A stretch of DNA of 64,000 nt from Cellulosimicrobium composti (lineage in GTDB: Bacteria; Actinomycetota; Actinomycetes; Actinomycetales; Cellulomonadaceae): positions 62,001-126,000 of the forward strand of contig NZ_WMKA01000007.1 in the NCBI RefSeq assembly GCF_009711085.1, written 5' to 3'. Position numbers and translations under genes: made by a program. This document shows positions 15,000 to 26,125 of this stretch, piece after piece. Each line of letters opens with the position of its first letter. Positions within the stretch are counted from its first letter, which is position 1. The notes under the pieces were generated by a model that was not told the origin of the DNA, made no database searches, and saw only the letters and a program-made list of their open reading frames with translations.

Positions 15000-16007
15000 T
15001 CAGTCGTCCGTGAGCGTGAGGTGCACGCCGCCCACGAGCGCCGCGACGATGTTGTAGAGGAACGCCATGATCGTCGACAGCGCGGTGATGATGACGACGT
15101 TCACGACGCCGAGCAGCGTGGCGATCGAGATGACGCGGCCGAACGCGACGTACTGCTGGATGTCGACGTCGGTCTCCGTCCCCACGATCTGCGTGAAGAG
15201 CTCCTCGATCTTGAAGAACACCTGCATGCCGTCGAGCACGTACCAGACCACGGCCGTCGCGACGACGGTCATGATCCCGATCGCGACCGCGAGGAGGAAG
15301 CCGAGCTTCATCGCGGACCACGGGTCGATCCGCGACACTGCGAGCCGCACGCGGCGCGGACCGCCGTCGTGCCGGACCGCGGGCGTCGCGCCCGTCGCGG
15401 TGCCGACGGCCGGCGTCGCGCCCGTGACGTGGGTCGCCGTCCCGGTCACGCCCGCCGCGGAGTAGTGCATCGAGGAGCCTGCTGCGGCACGGGCGGTCGC
15501 GGCGGGCGCCGCGGAGCCGGCCGGGGCCGCCGAGGTGGTCGTGGGCACGCGCCTCACCGTCTCGTCGTCGATCTCGTCGTGCCCGGGAGCGGGCTCCGTC
15601 TCCGCCGGCGCGGCGGGGACCGCGGCCGACACCTTCTTCGCGGCGCTCTTGGCCGCGGCGATCGCGGCGGCGGCGGCCTTCACGGCACCCGCGCGCGCGA
15701 CCGCGACCCGGCTCTCGCCCGACGCGCGCTCCATGCCGTCGTCGTCCACGGCCGGCGCGGGGACGTCGCGCGTGGTCGCCGGGGGAGGCGGGGGCGGCGG
15801 CGGCACCGCACTGGCGGCCGCGCCGTTCGACGACGCCTTCGAGGCACCGTTCGACGACCCGCCGGAGGTCCCGTTCGAGGAGGAGCCGTCCGCTTCGCCG
15901 TGCCGGGCCGGGGCCGGGGCGCCGGTGCGCGACGACGCGTCCGTGTCGGGACGCGGCACCGTCAGCCGCGGCGTGATCGTCGGCGGGGCGTTGTTCTCGC
16001 TGCTCAT
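15000..16007 (-). CDS. DUF3566 domain membrane protein
   Basis: A 335-residue protein. About 210 residues of low-complexity Ser/Asn/Gly, Pro and Ala precede a C-terminal DUF3566 domain of about 120 residues with two transmembrane helices (around [13 protein letters not shown] and [11 protein letters not shown]). Homologues always follow gyrA in actinobacteria (Rv0007 position); CwsA-like or envelope roles have been suggested but none is proven for this family. ATG at 16007 overlaps the gyrA stop as ATGA. The S-S-N-G repeats at residues 42-63 are short internal duplications. Confidence 0.88.
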   Translation of the reverse strand: MSSENNAPPTITPRLTVPRPDTDASSRTGAPAPARHGEADGSSSNGTSGGSSNGASKASSNGAAASAVPPPPPPPPATTRDVPAPAVDDDGMERASGESRVAVARAGAVKAAAAAIAAAKSAAKKVSAAVPAAPAETEPAPGHDEIDDETVRRVPTTTSAAPAGSAAPAATARAAAGSSMHYSAAGVTGTATHVTGATPAVGTATGATPAVRHDGGPRRVRLAVSRIDPWSAMKLGFLLAVAIGIMTVVATAVVWYVLDGMQVFFKIEELFTQIVGTETDVDIQQYVAFGRVISIATLLGVVNVVIITALSTIMAFLYNIVAALVGGVHLTLTDD

Positions 16008-18703
16008 CTGGTTTCCTCGGTGGTTCCGGGGGCCGGCTCGGTCGCGCTCGCCCCGTCGGACGAGGCGGCCGCGTCGGTGGTCGGTGCGCTGCTCGTGTCG
16101 GTGCCGCCCGGGGCCGTGCCGGTCCCGTCCTCGCCCTCCACGGTATCCCGATCCTCTCCGAGGCGACGCTCGACGTTCCGCGCGACCGCGATGATGCGGT
16201 CGCCCTTGTCGGGCTTCGCGAACGTCACCCCCTGCGTGTTGCGGCCCGTGAGGTTCACCTCGTCGACCGCGGACCGCACGATCTTCCCGCGTTCCATGAT
16301 GACGAGCACCTCGTCGTCGGCCTCTGTCACCAGAGCCCCCACGAGATCTCCACGAGCCTCGACCAGGTTGGCGACCTTGATGCCCAGACCGCCGCGTCCC
16401 TGGACGCGGTACTCGTCGATCCGCGTCCGCTTGGCGAACCCGCCCTCGGTCACGACGAACAGGTCGGATCCCTCCTCGACCACGTCGGCCGAGAGCAGCT
16501 CGTCGCCGTCGCGGAACTTCATGCCCGTGACGCCGGACGTCGCACGGCCCAGTGGGCGCATCGTGTCGTCGTCGGCGTGGAAGCGGATCGACTGGCCCTT
16601 GCGCGAGACGAGGATGAGGTCGTCGTCGGCGTCCACGAGCAGCGCCGCGACGAGCTCGTCGGGCGTGCCCGACTCGTCCTCGCGGAGGTTGATCGCGATG
16701 AGCCCGCCCGAGCGCGGCGAGTCGTACTCGGCCAGGCGGGTCTTCTTGACGAGGCCACGACGCGTCGCGAGCACGAGGTACTGCGCGGCGTCGTAGTCGC
16801 GCAGGTCGAGCACCTGCGCGATCCGCTCGCCCGGCTGGAACGCGAGGAGGTTCGCGACGTGCTGGCCCTTGGCGTCGCGGCCGCCCTCGGGCAGCTCGTA
16901 CGCCTTGGCGCGGTAGACGCGACCGAGGTTCGTGAAGAACAGCAGCCAGTGGTGCGTCGTCGTGACGAAGAAGTGGTCGACGATGTCGTCCTCGCGCAGC
17001 TGCGCGCCACGCACGCCCTTGCCGCCGCGCTTCTGCGCGCGGTAGCTGTCGCTGCGGGTCCGCTTGACGTACCCGCCGCGCGTGATGGTGACGACCATCT
17101 CCTCCTCGGCGATGAGGTCCTCCACGGAGACCTCGCCGTCGAACGGCAGGATCGTCGTGCGGCGCTCGTCGCCGTACCGCGCGACGATCTCGGCGAGCTC
17201 GTCGCCGACGATCGCGCGCTGGCGCTCGGGCTTGGCGAGGATGTCCTGGTAGTCGAGGATCTGCCGCTCGAGCGCGTCGTGGTCGTCGAGGATCTTCTGC
17301 CGCTCGAGGGCCGCCAGACGGCGGAGCTGGAGGTTGAGGATCGCGGTCGCCTGGACCTCGTCCACGCCGAGCAGCTCCATGAGCCCCGCGCGCGCCTGGT
17401 CGACGTCGGGAGAGCGACGGATGAGCGCGATGACCTCGTCGAGCGCGTCGAGCGCCTTGAGGTAGCCGCGCAGGATGTGGATGCTGCGCTCCGCCTCGGC
17501 GAGCAGGTACTGCGTGCGGCGCACGACGACGTCGAGCTGGTGCGTCGTCCAGTGGCGCACGAACGCGTCGAGGCTCAGCGTGCGCGGCACGCCGTCGACG
17601 AGCGCCAGCATGTTCGCGCCGAACGTGTCCTGGAGCTGCGTGTGCTTGTAGAGGTTGTTGAGCACGACCTTCGCGACGGCGTCGCGCTTGAGCACGACCA
17701 CGAGGCGCTGGCCCGTGCGTCCGGACGTCTCGTCGCGGATGTCCGCGATCCCCTGGACACGGCCGTCCTTGACGAGGTCGGCGATCTTCGCGGCGAGGTT
17801 GTCCGGGTTCACCTGGTACGGGAGCTCGGTGACGACCAGGCACACGCGGCCCTGGATCTCCTCGACGTTGACGACCGCGCGCATCGTGATCGACCCGCGG
17901 CCGGTCCGGTACGCCTCCTCGATGCCCTTGTGGCCGAGGATCGTCGCGCCCGTCGGGAAGTCGGGGCCCTTGATGCGCTGCAGGAGCGCCGCGAGGAGCT
18001 CCTCGCGGGTCGCGTCCGGGTGCTCCAGGTGCCACCTGACGCCCTCGGCGACCTCGCGCAGGTTGTGCGGCGGGATGTTCGTGGCCATGCCGACGGCGAT
18101 GCCGGCCGAGCCGTTGACCAGCAGGTTCGGGAACCGCGACGGCAGGACCGACGGCTCCTGCGTGCGGCCGTCGTAGTTGTCCTGGAAGTCGACGGTGTCC
18201 TTGTCGATGTCCCGGACCATCTCCATGGCGATCGGCGCCATGCGGCACTCCGTGTACCGGGGGGCGGCGGCCGGGTCGTTGCCCGGCGAGCCGAAGTTCC
18301 CCTGGCCCGCGACGAGCGGGTAGCGCAGCGACCAGTCCTGCACGAGGCGAACGAGCGCGTCGTAGATGGCGCTGTCGCCGTGCGGGTGGAACTTGCCCAT
18401 GACGTCGCCGACGACGCGCGAGCACTTCGAGTACGACCGGTCCGGCCGGTAACCGCCGTCGTACATCGCGTACAGCACGCGCCGGTGCACCGGCTTGAGG
18501 CCGTCGCGCACGTCCGGCAGCGCACGGCCGACGATGACGCTCATCGCGTAGTCGAGGTACGACCGCTGCATCTCGAGCTGCAGGTCGACCTGCTCGATGC
18601 GCCCGTGGTGCACCGCGACCGCCGTCCCGTCCGCGTGCACGATCTCGTCGGCCGCGTCGCCGGGAGCCGCGGGCTCGATCTCGGGGTTCTGGTCGTCGGT
18701 CAC
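16004..18703 (-). CDS. gyrA: DNA gyrase subunit A
   Basis: An 899-residue subunit that cleaves and rejoins DNA during ATP-driven negative supercoiling, in an A2B2 complex with GyrB. The active-site tyrosine is Tyr150 in A-A-P-R-Y-T-E-C-R. The GyrA box appears as Q-K-R-G-G-K-G. The quinolone-resistance region reads [10 protein letters not shown], with Ser111 and Asp115 in the sensitive state. The C-terminal pinwheel is followed by a low-complexity acidic tail of about 55 residues. The GTG at 18703 is the start. It follows gyrB with 105 bases between and is coupled to the DUF3566 gene. Confidence 0.98.
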   Translation of the reverse strand: MTDDQNPEIEPAAPGDAADEIVHADGTAVAVHHGRIEQVDLQLEMQRSYLDYAMSVIVGRALPDVRDGLKPVHRRVLYAMYDGGYRPDRSYSKCSRVVGDVMGKFHPHGDSAIYDALVRLVQDWSLRYPLVAGQGNFGSPGNDPAAAPRYTECRMAPIAMEMVRDIDKDTVDFQDNYDGRTQEPSVLPSRFPNLLVNGSAGIAVGMATNIPPHNLREVAEGVRWHLEHPDATREELLAALLQRIKGPDFPTGATILGHKGIEEAYRTGRGSITMRAVVNVEEIQGRVCLVVTELPYQVNPDNLAAKIADLVKDGRVQGIADIRDETSGRTGQRLVVVLKRDAVAKVVLNNLYKHTQLQDTFGANMLALVDGVPRTLSLDAFVRHWTTHQLDVVVRRTQYLLAEAERSIHILRGYLKALDALDEVIALIRRSPDVDQARAGLMELLGVDEVQATAILNLQLRRLAALERQKILDDHDALERQILDYQDILAKPERQRAIVGDELAEIVARYGDERRTTILPFDGEVSVEDLIAEEEMVVTITRGGYVKRTRSDSYRAQKRGGKGVRGAQLREDDIVDHFFVTTTHHWLLFFTNLGRVYRAKAYELPEGGRDAKGQHVANLLAFQPGERIAQVLDLRDYDAAQYLVLATRRGLVKKTRLAEYDSPRSGGLIAINLREDESGTPDELVAALLVDADDDLILVSRKGQSIRFHADDDTMRPLGRATSGVTGMKFRDGDELLSADVVEEGSDLFVVTEGGFAKRTRIDEYRVQGRGGLGIKVANLVEARGDLVGALVTEADDEVLVIMERGKIVRSAVDEVNLTGRNTQGVTFAKPDKGDRIIAVARNVERRLGEDRDTVEGEDGTGTAPGGTDTSSAPTTDAAASSDGASATEPAPGTTEETR

Positions 18704-18808
18704 GCTCTACCTCGTTCGTTCGTCTCTTCGTGCATCGTGGTGCGCACGGCCGCCCCGGGGAGCCCGGTACCGGCGGTCCTCAGGCTCCTTGCGGAGCCGC
18801 GCGACGGC

Positions 18809-20911
18809 TCAGATGTCAAGGAACCGCACGTCCTTCGCGTTGCGCTGGATGAAGCTGCGCCGGGACTCGACGTCCTCGCCCATGAGCACCGAGAAGATCT
18901 CGTCGGCCGCGGCGGCGTCGTCGAGCGTGACCTGGTTGAGCGTGCGGTGCTCCGGGTCCATCGTCGTGTCCCACAGCTCCGAGTAGTCCATCTCGCCCAG
19001 ACCCTTGTAGCGCTGGATCCCGTTCTCCTTGGGGATCCGCTTGCCCGCGGCCTGCCCGGCGGCGAGGAACGCGTCGCGCTCCTTGTCCGAGTAGACGTAG
19101 TCGTGCGGGGCGTTCGACCACTTGAGCCGGTACAGCGGCGGCTGCGCGAGGTAGACGTGCCCGTTCTCGATGAGCGGCCGCATGTACCGGAACAGGAGCG
19201 TGAGCAGGAGCGTCGCGATGTGCTGGCCGTCGACGTCGGCGTCGGCCATGAGGACGATCTTGTGGTAGCGGAGCTTCGTGATGTCGAAGTCCTCGCCGAT
19301 CCCGGTGCCGAACGCGGTGATGATCGACTGGACCTCCTGGTTGGACAGGGCCCGGTCGAGGCGCGCGCGCTCGACGTTGAGGATCTTGCCGCGGATCGGC
19401 AGGATCGCCTGCGTCTGCGGGTTGCGGCCGCGGACGGCCGAGCCGCCGGCGGAGTCGCCCTCGACGATGAAGATCTCGCACTCCTCGGCACGGTTCGACT
19501 GGCAGTCGCGGAGCTTGCCGGGCATGCCGCCGGACTCGAGCAGCCCCTTGCGGCGGGTGGCCTCGCGCGCCTTGCGGGCCGCGATGCGCGCCTGCGACGC
19601 CTGGATCGCCTTGCGGATGACGTCGCGGCCCTCGTTCGGGTGCGCGTCGAACCAGTCGGTGAGCTGCTCGTGGACGACGCGCTGGACGAACGTCTTCGCC
19701 TCGGTGTTGCCGAGCTTGGTCTTCGTCTGGCCCTCGAACTGCGGCTCGCCGAGCTTCACGGACACGACGGCGGTGAGGCCCTCGCGGATGTCGTCGCCCG
19801 TGAGGTTGTCGTCCTTGTCCTTGAGGATGCCCTTGTCGCGCGCGTAGCGGTTGACGAGGGAGGTCATCGCGGCGCGGAAGCCCTCCTCGTGCGTGCCGCC
19901 CTCCGTCGTGGAGATCGTGTTCGCGTAGGTGTGGACGGACTCGGAGTACGCGGTCGTCCACTGCATCGCGATCTCGACCGAGATGCGCTTCTCGGTGTCC
20001 TCGGACTCGAAGTCGATGACGTCCGGGTGGACGAGCTCGACCTTCTTCGCCGCGTTGAGGTGCTTGACGTAGTCGACGAGGCCGCCGTCGTACTTGTACG
20101 TGACCGTGCGCGCCGGCGTCGCCGCCCCGGACGCGGGGGAGCCGTCCGCGGCCGCGACGCCGTCGGCGTCGGCCGCCGCGTCCTCGCCGCCGGTGACCTC
20201 GTCGCCGGTGTCGAGGTGGGCCGGGCGCTCGTCGGTCAGGGTGATGCGCAGGCCCTTGTTGAGGAACGCCATCTGCTGGAAGCGCGCGCGCAGCGTCTCG
20301 AAGTCGAACTCGGTGGTCTCGAAGATCTCCGGGTCGGCCCAGAACGTCTGCGTCGTCCCGGTGGCGTCGGTCGCCTCGCCGCGCTGGAGCTCGCCGACGG
20401 GCTTGCCACCGTCCGCGAACTCCTGGCGCCACGCGTAGCCGTCGCGCTGGACCTCGGTGACGACGCGCGTCGAGAGCGCGTTGACGACGGAGATGCCGAC
20501 GCCGTGGAGACCGCCGGAGACGGCGTACCCGCCGCCGCCGAACTTGCCGCCCGCGTGGAGGATCGTCATGACGACCTCGACCGTCGGGCGGCCCTCGGTG
20601 GGGTGGATGGCGACGGGGATGCCGCGACCGTTGTCGACGACGCGGACCCCGCCGTCGGCGAGGAGCGTCACGTCGATCGAGTCGGCGTGCCCGGCGAGCG
20701 CCTCGTCCACAGAGTTGTCCACAACCTCGTACACAAGGTGGTGGAGGCCGCGCTCACCCGTCGAGCCGATGTACATGCCGGGACGCTTGCGGACCGCCTC
20801 GAGGCCCTCGAGGACGGTGATGTTGCTCGCGTCGTAGCCGCCGCCCGCCGTGGGTGCCGCCTCCGCGGACGCCGTCGGGTCGGAGATGGCGGTGTCGGTG
20901 TGGTCTGCCAC
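18809..20911 (-). CDS. gyrB: DNA gyrase subunit B
   Basis: A 700-residue ATPase subunit of gyrase. The GHKL ATP-binding motifs are present ([23 protein letters not shown]). The TOPRIM motifs are E-G-D-S-A-G-G-S-A and D-A-D-V-D-G-Q-H-I, and P-I-R-G-K replaces the usual P-L-R-G-K. An Ala/Asp-rich insertion of about 35 residues sits in the transducer domain, a common actinobacterial variation. The GTG at 20911 follows GAGGAG. It heads the gyrB-gyrA-DUF3566 transcript. Confidence 0.98.
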   Translation of the reverse strand: MADHTDTAISDPTASAEAAPTAGGGYDASNITVLEGLEAVRKRPGMYIGSTGERGLHHLVYEVVDNSVDEALAGHADSIDVTLLADGGVRVVDNGRGIPVAIHPTEGRPTVEVVMTILHAGGKFGGGGYAVSGGLHGVGISVVNALSTRVVTEVQRDGYAWRQEFADGGKPVGELQRGEATDATGTTQTFWADPEIFETTEFDFETLRARFQQMAFLNKGLRITLTDERPAHLDTGDEVTGGEDAAADADGVAAADGSPASGAATPARTVTYKYDGGLVDYVKHLNAAKKVELVHPDVIDFESEDTEKRISVEIAMQWTTAYSESVHTYANTISTTEGGTHEEGFRAAMTSLVNRYARDKGILKDKDDNLTGDDIREGLTAVVSVKLGEPQFEGQTKTKLGNTEAKTFVQRVVHEQLTDWFDAHPNEGRDVIRKAIQASQARIAARKAREATRRKGLLESGGMPGKLRDCQSNRAEECEIFIVEGDSAGGSAVRGRNPQTQAILPIRGKILNVERARLDRALSNQEVQSIITAFGTGIGEDFDITKLRYHKIVLMADADVDGQHIATLLLTLLFRYMRPLIENGHVYLAQPPLYRLKWSNAPHDYVYSDKERDAFLAAGQAAGKRIPKENGIQRYKGLGEMDYSELWDTTMDPEHRTLNQVTLDDAAAADEIFSVLMGEDVESRRSFIQRNAKDVRFLDI

Positions 20912-21454
20912 GGGCAGGACTGCTCCTCGTCGTCGTGCGCGCTGCGCCCGCGTTCGTGCGGATCGGGTCGCTGCTGCTCAAAGGTTCCGGGCCCGCACCG
21001 CCGTCGGCCCCAGCCCTCGGTGGCGGGGTGACGACCCACCGGTCGGGGACTGGTCGCACCACCTCCGTGAGGCGGCGCGAGCGAGTGGTGACAAGACCCG
21101 GAATGACCTCACCAGTCTACCCGCCACGAGCCGAATTCCGCGGATTGTGGCCCTCTCCGGGGCGGTCGGCGCGACATTCCCGACGCGATCCGCGCGCCGC
21201 CGTCGAGAGGTTCTCCACACGGTTGTCCACAGGGCCAGTGCGCGGCGCTCCGGCCGGCCCTCGACGCGGTCCCCGTGGACCCCTCGGGCGGGCGCGCCGT
21301 CACCTGCGGCCGATGGTTGATTGACGCGACAAGTCCGGAATCGGCATTTCGCGGAGAGGATGGTCTAATACCACACACAATCATGATTCGCGCGTCGTCC
21401 GCGCAGGAGTGATCGGCGTGCGGGCGGCCCGACCCACGAAGGGACCCTCACCCC
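20912..21454. promoter_or_regulatory. Divergent intergenic region between gyrB and the LAXTG surface-protein gene
   Basis: These 543 bases hold no gene. They contain a perfect actinobacterial DnaA box TTGTCCACA at 21223-21231 with a partial box just before it (21211-21219), and TAGACT on the minus strand at 21119-21114 as a possible gyrB -10. Near the right end is the dyad described at 21361. gyrB promoters are usually supercoiling-sensitive; nothing in the sequence proves this here. Confidence 0.6.
21361..21373. promoter_or_regulatory. Operator-like dyad overlapping a -10-like element
   Basis: TGGTctaatACCA has 4-bp arms and an internal TAATAC that resembles a -10 box 84 bases before the surface-protein start. 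GntR-family operators (including the DasR dre site) share the TGGT...ACCA frame, but here the spacing is one base longer. Confidence 0.35.
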
Positions 21455-23002
21455 GTGAAGAGACTTCTCGCGAGCGCGACAGCGACAGCGCTCGCACTCG
21501 GCGGACTGCTGGTCGCCACCGCGACCCCCGCCTCCGCCCACAGCGGCGAGCCGATCGCCGACTGCCAGAGCCTCACCGTCGACCTCTGGGCGTACGCGAA
21601 CGGGAACGGTCTGACCGTCGTCGTCGACGGCCAGACCCTCGAGCCGCGCCGCTTCGACGGGCGCTTCCGCAAGACGTACCCGCTCGACCCGACCCAGGAC
21701 CACACCTGGAGCGTCGCCGTCGACGCCGCCGACCACGACCGCTACGACCGGTCCTGGAACGGCTCCACAACGGCCTGCGAGGCTCCCGAGGAGGAGAGCC
21801 CCGTCCAGGTCGGCGTCTACGTGTACCCCAAGCTGGACGCCGACCGCCCCGCGGCCTGGGAGAACTCGGGCCCGCAGCGGATCGTCACGAGCGGCGAGCT
21901 CCCGCTGCCCGAGCGCCCGTGGGACAAGACCTGGCTCGTCACGCCGCTCGACCTCGAGGCCGTGCGCGAGGTGGCCCGCACGATCGAGCCGGACGTGACG
22001 ACGGCCGACCTGTGCACCGCGTGGGCCGTGCAGCAGGACCTCGTCGACCTGCCGGGCGGTCTCGACGACCTCCCCACCGACATCCGCTACTCGCCCGACG
22101 GCGACCACCTCGGCGAGTTCCCGCACGGCACGCTGATCTCCTGGGACCACCAGGACCTCGCGAACCTCTTCCCCGAGGGCGAGTGCGACACCCCCGAGCG
22201 CCCCGCGGAGGACGTCGCCGCCCCCTCGACCCCGGTCGTCCCGACCGCGCTCGAGGTGTGCGGCGCCGAGCTCACCCCGCAGGACGTCCCCGCCGAGTCC
22301 GAGGAGTTCCGCTACACGGCGACGGCCGAGGGCGTCGTGGTCGAGCCCAAGGACGCGAGCGTCACGTTCTCCGACGAGACCGCCGGGCTCGGCTACGTGG
22401 TCGCCGAGGACGGGCGCAGCGCGCTGTTCCCGCTCGCCGACCTCGTCCCCTCCGAGGAGGAGTGCGCGCTCGTCCCCGGTGAGATCGCCGCGGTCTGCGA
22501 GGGCGACGTGCCCTACCTGGGCTACGAGGTCGCGCTACCCGAGGGCGTCACCGTCGACGAGGAGAACCCGCTGACGATCACGTTCCTGCACCCGAACGGC
22601 GGTGAGGACTACGTCCTGACCGACCAGCCGCTCAGCGGGACCATCCTCTGGCCGGGCGCGTCCGCCGAGGAGCCGAAGCAGTGGCCCGGGTTCGTGCGCA
22701 ACGAGGACGGGTCGTACACCGAGACCGAGGGCAACTACGCGTGGACGCGCGACGGCGTGAGCGTCCTCTTCGAGGTCAACCCGTCGTACTCGACCGTCGT
22801 CGACTACCCGCCGGCGACGAGCGCGTGCGCCAACCCGCCGGTCGCGCCCGTCGCGGTCGAGGACGTCGCGGGCCCCGCCGAGCCGGGCGGACCCGCGCTC
22901 GCGACGACCGGCGCGACCGTCGCCGGCGCCGCGGCGTTCGCCGCGCTGCTGGTGGGCGGAGGCGCCCTGGTGCTCTGGCTGCGCCGTCGCGCGCACGCCT
23001 GA
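21455..23002 (+). CDS. LAXTG-anchored cell-surface protein
   Basis: A 515-residue secreted protein. A signal peptide (residues 1-28, cut after A-S-A) precedes an extracellular region with eight or so cysteines in pairs and repeated Y/T-rich beta-type modules of unknown fold. The C-terminus has the sorting signal L-A-T-T-G at 482-486, a hydrophobic helix and the tail R-R-R-A-H-A. LAXTG is the preferred signal of class E sortases, so the sortase at 1137-1916 is the likely anchoring enzyme. The GTG start follows GAAGGGA. The gene is inverted inside the otherwise one-strand dnaN-recF-dciA-gyrB block, which suggests a later insertion. Confidence 0.85.
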   Translation: MKRLLASATATALALGGLLVATATPASAHSGEPIADCQSLTVDLWAYANGNGLTVVVDGQTLEPRRFDGRFRKTYPLDPTQDHTWSVAVDAADHDRYDRSWNGSTTACEAPEEESPVQVGVYVYPKLDADRPAAWENSGPQRIVTSGELPLPERPWDKTWLVTPLDLEAVREVARTIEPDVTTADLCTAWAVQQDLVDLPGGLDDLPTDIRYSPDGDHLGEFPHGTLISWDHQDLANLFPEGECDTPERPAEDVAAPSTPVVPTALEVCGAELTPQDVPAESEEFRYTATAEGVVVEPKDASVTFSDETAGLGYVVAEDGRSALFPLADLVPSEEECALVPGEIAAVCEGDVPYLGYEVALPEGVTVDEENPLTITFLHPNGGEDYVLTDQPLSGTILWPGASAEEPKQWPGFVRNEDGSYTETEGNYAWTRDGVSVLFEVNPSYSTVVDYPPATSACANPPVAPVAVEDVAGPAEPGGPALATTGATVAGAAAFAALLVGGGALVLWLRRRAHA

Positions 23003-23008
23003 CCCGAC

Positions 23009-23074
23009 CAGGTGACCCTCGCGGTCACCTGCACCCCACGAGGCCCGCCGCGTCCCCGGTCGCGGCGGGCCTCG
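23009..23074. terminator. Tandem hairpins between the surface-protein gene and dciA
   Basis: Hairpin one has 9-bp arms (23009-23017 with 23023-23031). Hairpin two has 14-bp perfect arms (23039-23052 with 23061-23074) and an 8-nt loop. Together they separate two convergent genes. Confidence 0.85.
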
Positions 23075-23158
23075 TCCTCCCGCCGCGCGCGGGACGCCGC
23101 CGCTCATCGGGAGGCGCGGGTCCGCCGTCGGGCGCTCAGCCCCGCGTCTCGCGCGGCC

Positions 23159-23785
23159 TCAGCCCCACGTGTCCCGCGGCCCGGGTCCGCGGACGGACCG
23201 CTTGCCGCGCCGGAAGCTCGGACCCGCCGGCCCCAGGACCGTCACCGTCTCGACCACGCCCTCGCCGACCTCGCGCGCGAGCCGTTCGAGCAGCTGCGGG
23301 GCGAGCAGGCGCACCTGCGTCGCCCAGGCCGTCGAGTCCGCGCGCACCACGAGGACCTTGTCCTCGAACGTCTCCGGCTCGCAGTGGTCCGCGACCTGGT
23401 CCCCGACGACCTCGCGCCACCGCCCGACGACGCCTCCCACGGACACGTCGGCGACCCAGTCGCGCTCGCGCAGCAGGTGCGCGACGACGTCCCCCAGGAG
23501 CTGCGGGTCGCGCCCGCCCGGGCGCGCTCCCGACGTCGGCGTGTCGGCCAGGATCCGGCGCCGCGGCTCCTGCCCCGGACGCAGACCCTTCGCCCGCGCC
23601 GCCGCCTTCGCGCGGTTGAGCGCCTGCCGCGCGACCTCCGCCGGCGGCGTCAGGTCCACGACGTGCCCCACGGGGACGCCCGTGGACCGCGGCTCCGGCG
23701 CGTCGACGTCCCCCGCGTCCGCGCGCGACGACGGCGCCCGGCGACCCGGCTCGTCGTCGCCCGGGCGGGCCTCAGTCCTCGACAC
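23159..23785 (-). CDS. dciA: DciA family replicative-helicase loader (DUF721)
   Basis: A 208-residue protein with a disordered N-terminal half and a C-terminal DUF721 domain containing [15 protein letters not shown] and the [10 protein letters not shown] block. DciA promotes loading of DnaB in bacteria that lack DnaC. The start is placed at GTG 23785, overlapping the recF end by 14 bases, as in the usual recF-dciA pair. A longer upstream frame is rejected because it lies wholly within recF. In other actinobacteria gyrB follows directly; here a surface-protein gene intervenes. Confidence 0.87.
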   Translation of the reverse strand: MSRTEARPGDDEPGRRAPSSRADAGDVDAPEPRSTGVPVGHVVDLTPPAEVARQALNRAKAAARAKGLRPGQEPRRRILADTPTSGARPGGRDPQLLGDVVAHLLRERDWVADVSVGGVVGRWREVVGDQVADHCEPETFEDKVLVVRADSTAWATQVRLLAPQLLERLAREVGEGVVETVTVLGPAGPSFRRGKRSVRGPGPRDTWG

Positions 23786-25076
23786 GGCTGACCGTCCCGT
23801 CGTGCACGGAGAAGCGAGCACCCTCGAGGAGCGCCGGGACGTCGTCGGGCACGGCCGCGGTGATGATGACCTGGCCCGCGCCGGCGACGAGCTCCGCGAG
23901 ACGCTCGCGCCGGCGGACGTCGAGCTCGGCGAACACGTCGTCGAGCACGAGGATCGGCTCGCCGTCGGGACCCCACTGGTCCGCCCACAGCAGCGAGTCG
24001 AGGCCCGCCGGCGCCCCGTCCTTGAGCAGGCGGTAGGACGCGAGGCGCAGCGCGAGCGCGAACGACCACGACTCGCCGTGGCTCGCGTACCCCTTCGCTG
24101 GCAGGCCTCCGAGCGTGAGCACGACGTCGTCGCGGTGCGGCCCCACGAGGTTCACCCCGCGCTCGATCTCCTTCGCCCGCACCACCCGCATGGCATCCAG
24201 CATGCGCTTCTCCAGCGTCGCGACGTCCGGAAGGGCGGGCGCGTCGGCGTCGTCCTGCGGGTCCGTGCCTGCCGCCGGGGTCGCGGACGACGGCGCGTCC
24301 TCGTCGAGCACCTCGTCGACGGACGAGCGGTACGCGATCCGCGCCTCGCCCTGCCCCGCGCTGACCTGCTCGTACGCCTCCGCGACGTACGGCATCAGGG
24401 CGGCGACGAGCTGCAGCCGCAGTGCTGTGATCTCGGCGCCGAGGCTCGCGAGGCGCGCGTCCCACACCTCGAGCGTCGCGAGCGGGGAGGCCGCCTGCTC
24501 GGGTGCGTCGTCCTCGGGCGGCGGCTCGACGGCGGCACGACGGGCTCCGCGGCCGCGACCCCGCAGCGCCGTCGCCGACTTGAGCAGCGCGCCGCGCTGG
24601 CGCAGGACGCGGTCGTAGTCGGCGAGCAGCGCGGCGACGCGGGGCACGAGGAGAACGGCGAGCTGGTCGAGGAACCGGCGTCGCCCGTCCGGGTCGCCCT
24701 TGACGAGGGCGAGGTCCTCCGGCGCGAAGAGGACCGTGCGGACGATCCCGAGCACGTCGCGCGGCCGCTTCGCGGGCGAGCGGTTGATGCGCGCCCGGTT
24801 CGCGCGGCCCGACGCGATCTCGAGCTCGACCGTGCTCGCGCGGTCGCCGCGGACCACACGCGTGCGCACGACGGCGCGGGTCGCGCCCGCTCGCACGAGG
24901 GCCGCGTCACCCGCGACGCGGTGGCTGGCGAGGGTCGCGACGTAGCCGATCGCCTCCACGAGGTTCGTCTTGCCCTGGCCGTTCTGCCCCACGAGGGCGT
25001 TCACGCCGGGGACGAGCTCGACGTCGACGGACTCGTACGAGCGGAAGTCGACGAGGGACAGGTGCGAGACGTACAT
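23772..25076 (-). CDS. recF: DNA replication and repair protein RecF
   Basis: A 434-residue SMC-like ATPase that helps load RecA at gapped DNA with RecO and RecR. Walker A is G-Q-N-G-Q-G-K-T-N at about residues 30-38, and the signature and Walker B regions read S-H-G-E-S-W-S and [11 protein letters not shown] loop rich in acidic residues near residue 170 (P-P-E-D-D-A-P-E-Q) and another near residue 265 make it longer than the usual 360-400 residues. ATG at 25076. dnaN-gnd-recF order is common in Micrococcales and Streptomyces. Confidence 0.96.
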   Translation of the reverse strand: MYVSHLSLVDFRSYESVDVELVPGVNALVGQNGQGKTNLVEAIGYVATLASHRVAGDAALVRAGATRAVVRTRVVRGDRASTVELEIASGRANRARINRSPAKRPRDVLGIVRTVLFAPEDLALVKGDPDGRRRFLDQLAVLLVPRVAALLADYDRVLRQRGALLKSATALRGRGRGARRAAVEPPPEDDAPEQAASPLATLEVWDARLASLGAEITALRLQLVAALMPYVAEAYEQVSAGQGEARIAYRSSVDEVLDEDAPSSATPAAGTDPQDDADAPALPDVATLEKRMLDAMRVVRAKEIERGVNLVGPHRDDVVLTLGGLPAKGYASHGESWSFALALRLASYRLLKDGAPAGLDSLLWADQWGPDGEPILVLDDVFAELDVRRRERLAELVAGAGQVIITAAVPDDVPALLEGARFSVHDGTVSRVED

Positions 25077-25131
25077 CGGTGCGAGGAGGTCCGGGGGCGA
25101 GGGACGAGGACGCGCGGGGGCCGGCCCGCCG

Positions 25132-26070
25132 TCAGGCGGGAGGCTCGAGCGGCCCCGCGCCCGGGGACGCCGGTCCGGCCGCCTTCACGGCGTGCCCGCC
25201 GAACTGCTGACGCAGCGCCGCGACGGCCTTGAGCGCCGGCGACTGCTCCTGACGCGACGCGAACCGGGCGAACAGCGCCGCCGAGATCACCGGGAGCGGC
25301 ACGGCGTTGTCGATCGCCTCGTCGACGGTCCACCGACCCTCGCCGGAGTCGTCGACCCAGTCGTCGATCGCGGCGAGCTGCGGGTCCTCCTCGAGCGCCT
25401 TGACGAACAGGTCGAGGAGCCACGAGCGCACCACGGTGCCGCGCGTCCACGCCTTCATCGTGCCGTGGACGTCCTTGACGAGCTCGCTCTTCGCGGCGAG
25501 GAGCTCGTAGCCCTCCGCGTACGCCTGCATGAGGCCGTACTCGATGCCGTTGTGGACCATCTTCGCGAAGTGACCCGCGCCCACCTCGCCCGCGTGCACG
25601 AAGCCCTCCTCGCGCGGGCCCTCCGGGCGCAGCGCGTCGAAGATCGGCATCGCGGCCTCGACGTAGGTGCGGTCGCCGCCGACCATGAGGCCGTACCCGT
25701 TCTCGAGGCCCCACACGCCGCCCGAGACGCCGACGTCGAGATAGCCCACGCCCTTCTCGGCCAGCTCGCCGGCGCGCGCCTGGTCCTCGGCGTAGTAGGA
25801 GTTGCCGCCCTCGATGACGACGTCGCCCTCACCCAGCAGTCCGCCGAGCTCGGTGACGACGCTCCGGGTCGGGTCGCCCGCGGGGACCATCACCCACACG
25901 ATCCGCGGGCCGTCGTCGGGCAGGGCCGCGACGAGCTCGGTGAGGCTCGCGACGTCCGTGACCTCGGGCCGCGGGTCGTACCCGACGACCTCGATCCCGG
26001 CCGCGCGGATGCGCGCCCGCATGTTGTTGCCCATCTTGCCGAGACCGACGAGTCCGATGCGCGTGACCAT
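25132..26070 (-). CDS. gnd: 6-phosphogluconate dehydrogenase, decarboxylating (short form)
   Basis: A 312-residue NAD(P)-dependent oxidative decarboxylase of the pentose phosphate pathway, converting 6-phosphogluconate to ribulose 5-phosphate and CO2. It has the Rossmann motif G-L-G-K-M-G, the [13 protein letters not shown] substrate motif, and the catalytic lysine region [15 protein letters not shown]. At about 300 residues it belongs to the shorter YqeC/GndA-like class rather than the 470-residue form. It lies between dnaN and recF on the same strand, so it is probably co-transcribed with replication genes. Confidence 0.94.
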   Translation of the reverse strand: MVTRIGLVGLGKMGNNMRARIRAAGIEVVGYDPRPEVTDVASLTELVAALPDDGPRIVWVMVPAGDPTRSVVTELGGLLGEGDVVIEGGNSYYAEDQARAGELAEKGVGYLDVGVSGGVWGLENGYGLMVGGDRTYVEAAMPIFDALRPEGPREEGFVHAGEVGAGHFAKMVHNGIEYGLMQAYAEGYELLAAKSELVKDVHGTMKAWTRGTVVRSWLLDLFVKALEEDPQLAAIDDWVDDSGEGRWTVDEAIDNAVPLPVISAALFARFASRQEQSPALKAVAALRQQFGGHAVKAAGPASPGAGPLEPPA

Positions 26071-26125
26071 GCGTGTCCTCCGGTGGGGTCGGGCGTGCGG
26101 GTACGGGACGGGCGACCTCGGCGGT

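Noticed and set aside
20715..20723. Perfect DnaA-box sequence inside gyrB
   Set aside because: It encodes the invariant V-V-D-N-S ATP-binding motif, so the match is explained by coding constraint.
16577..21031. Very long plus-strand open frame across gyrA and gyrB
   Set aside because: It is antisense to two certain genes; long stop-free frames are expected in very GC-rich DNA and the Arg/Val/Asp-rich translation resembles no family.
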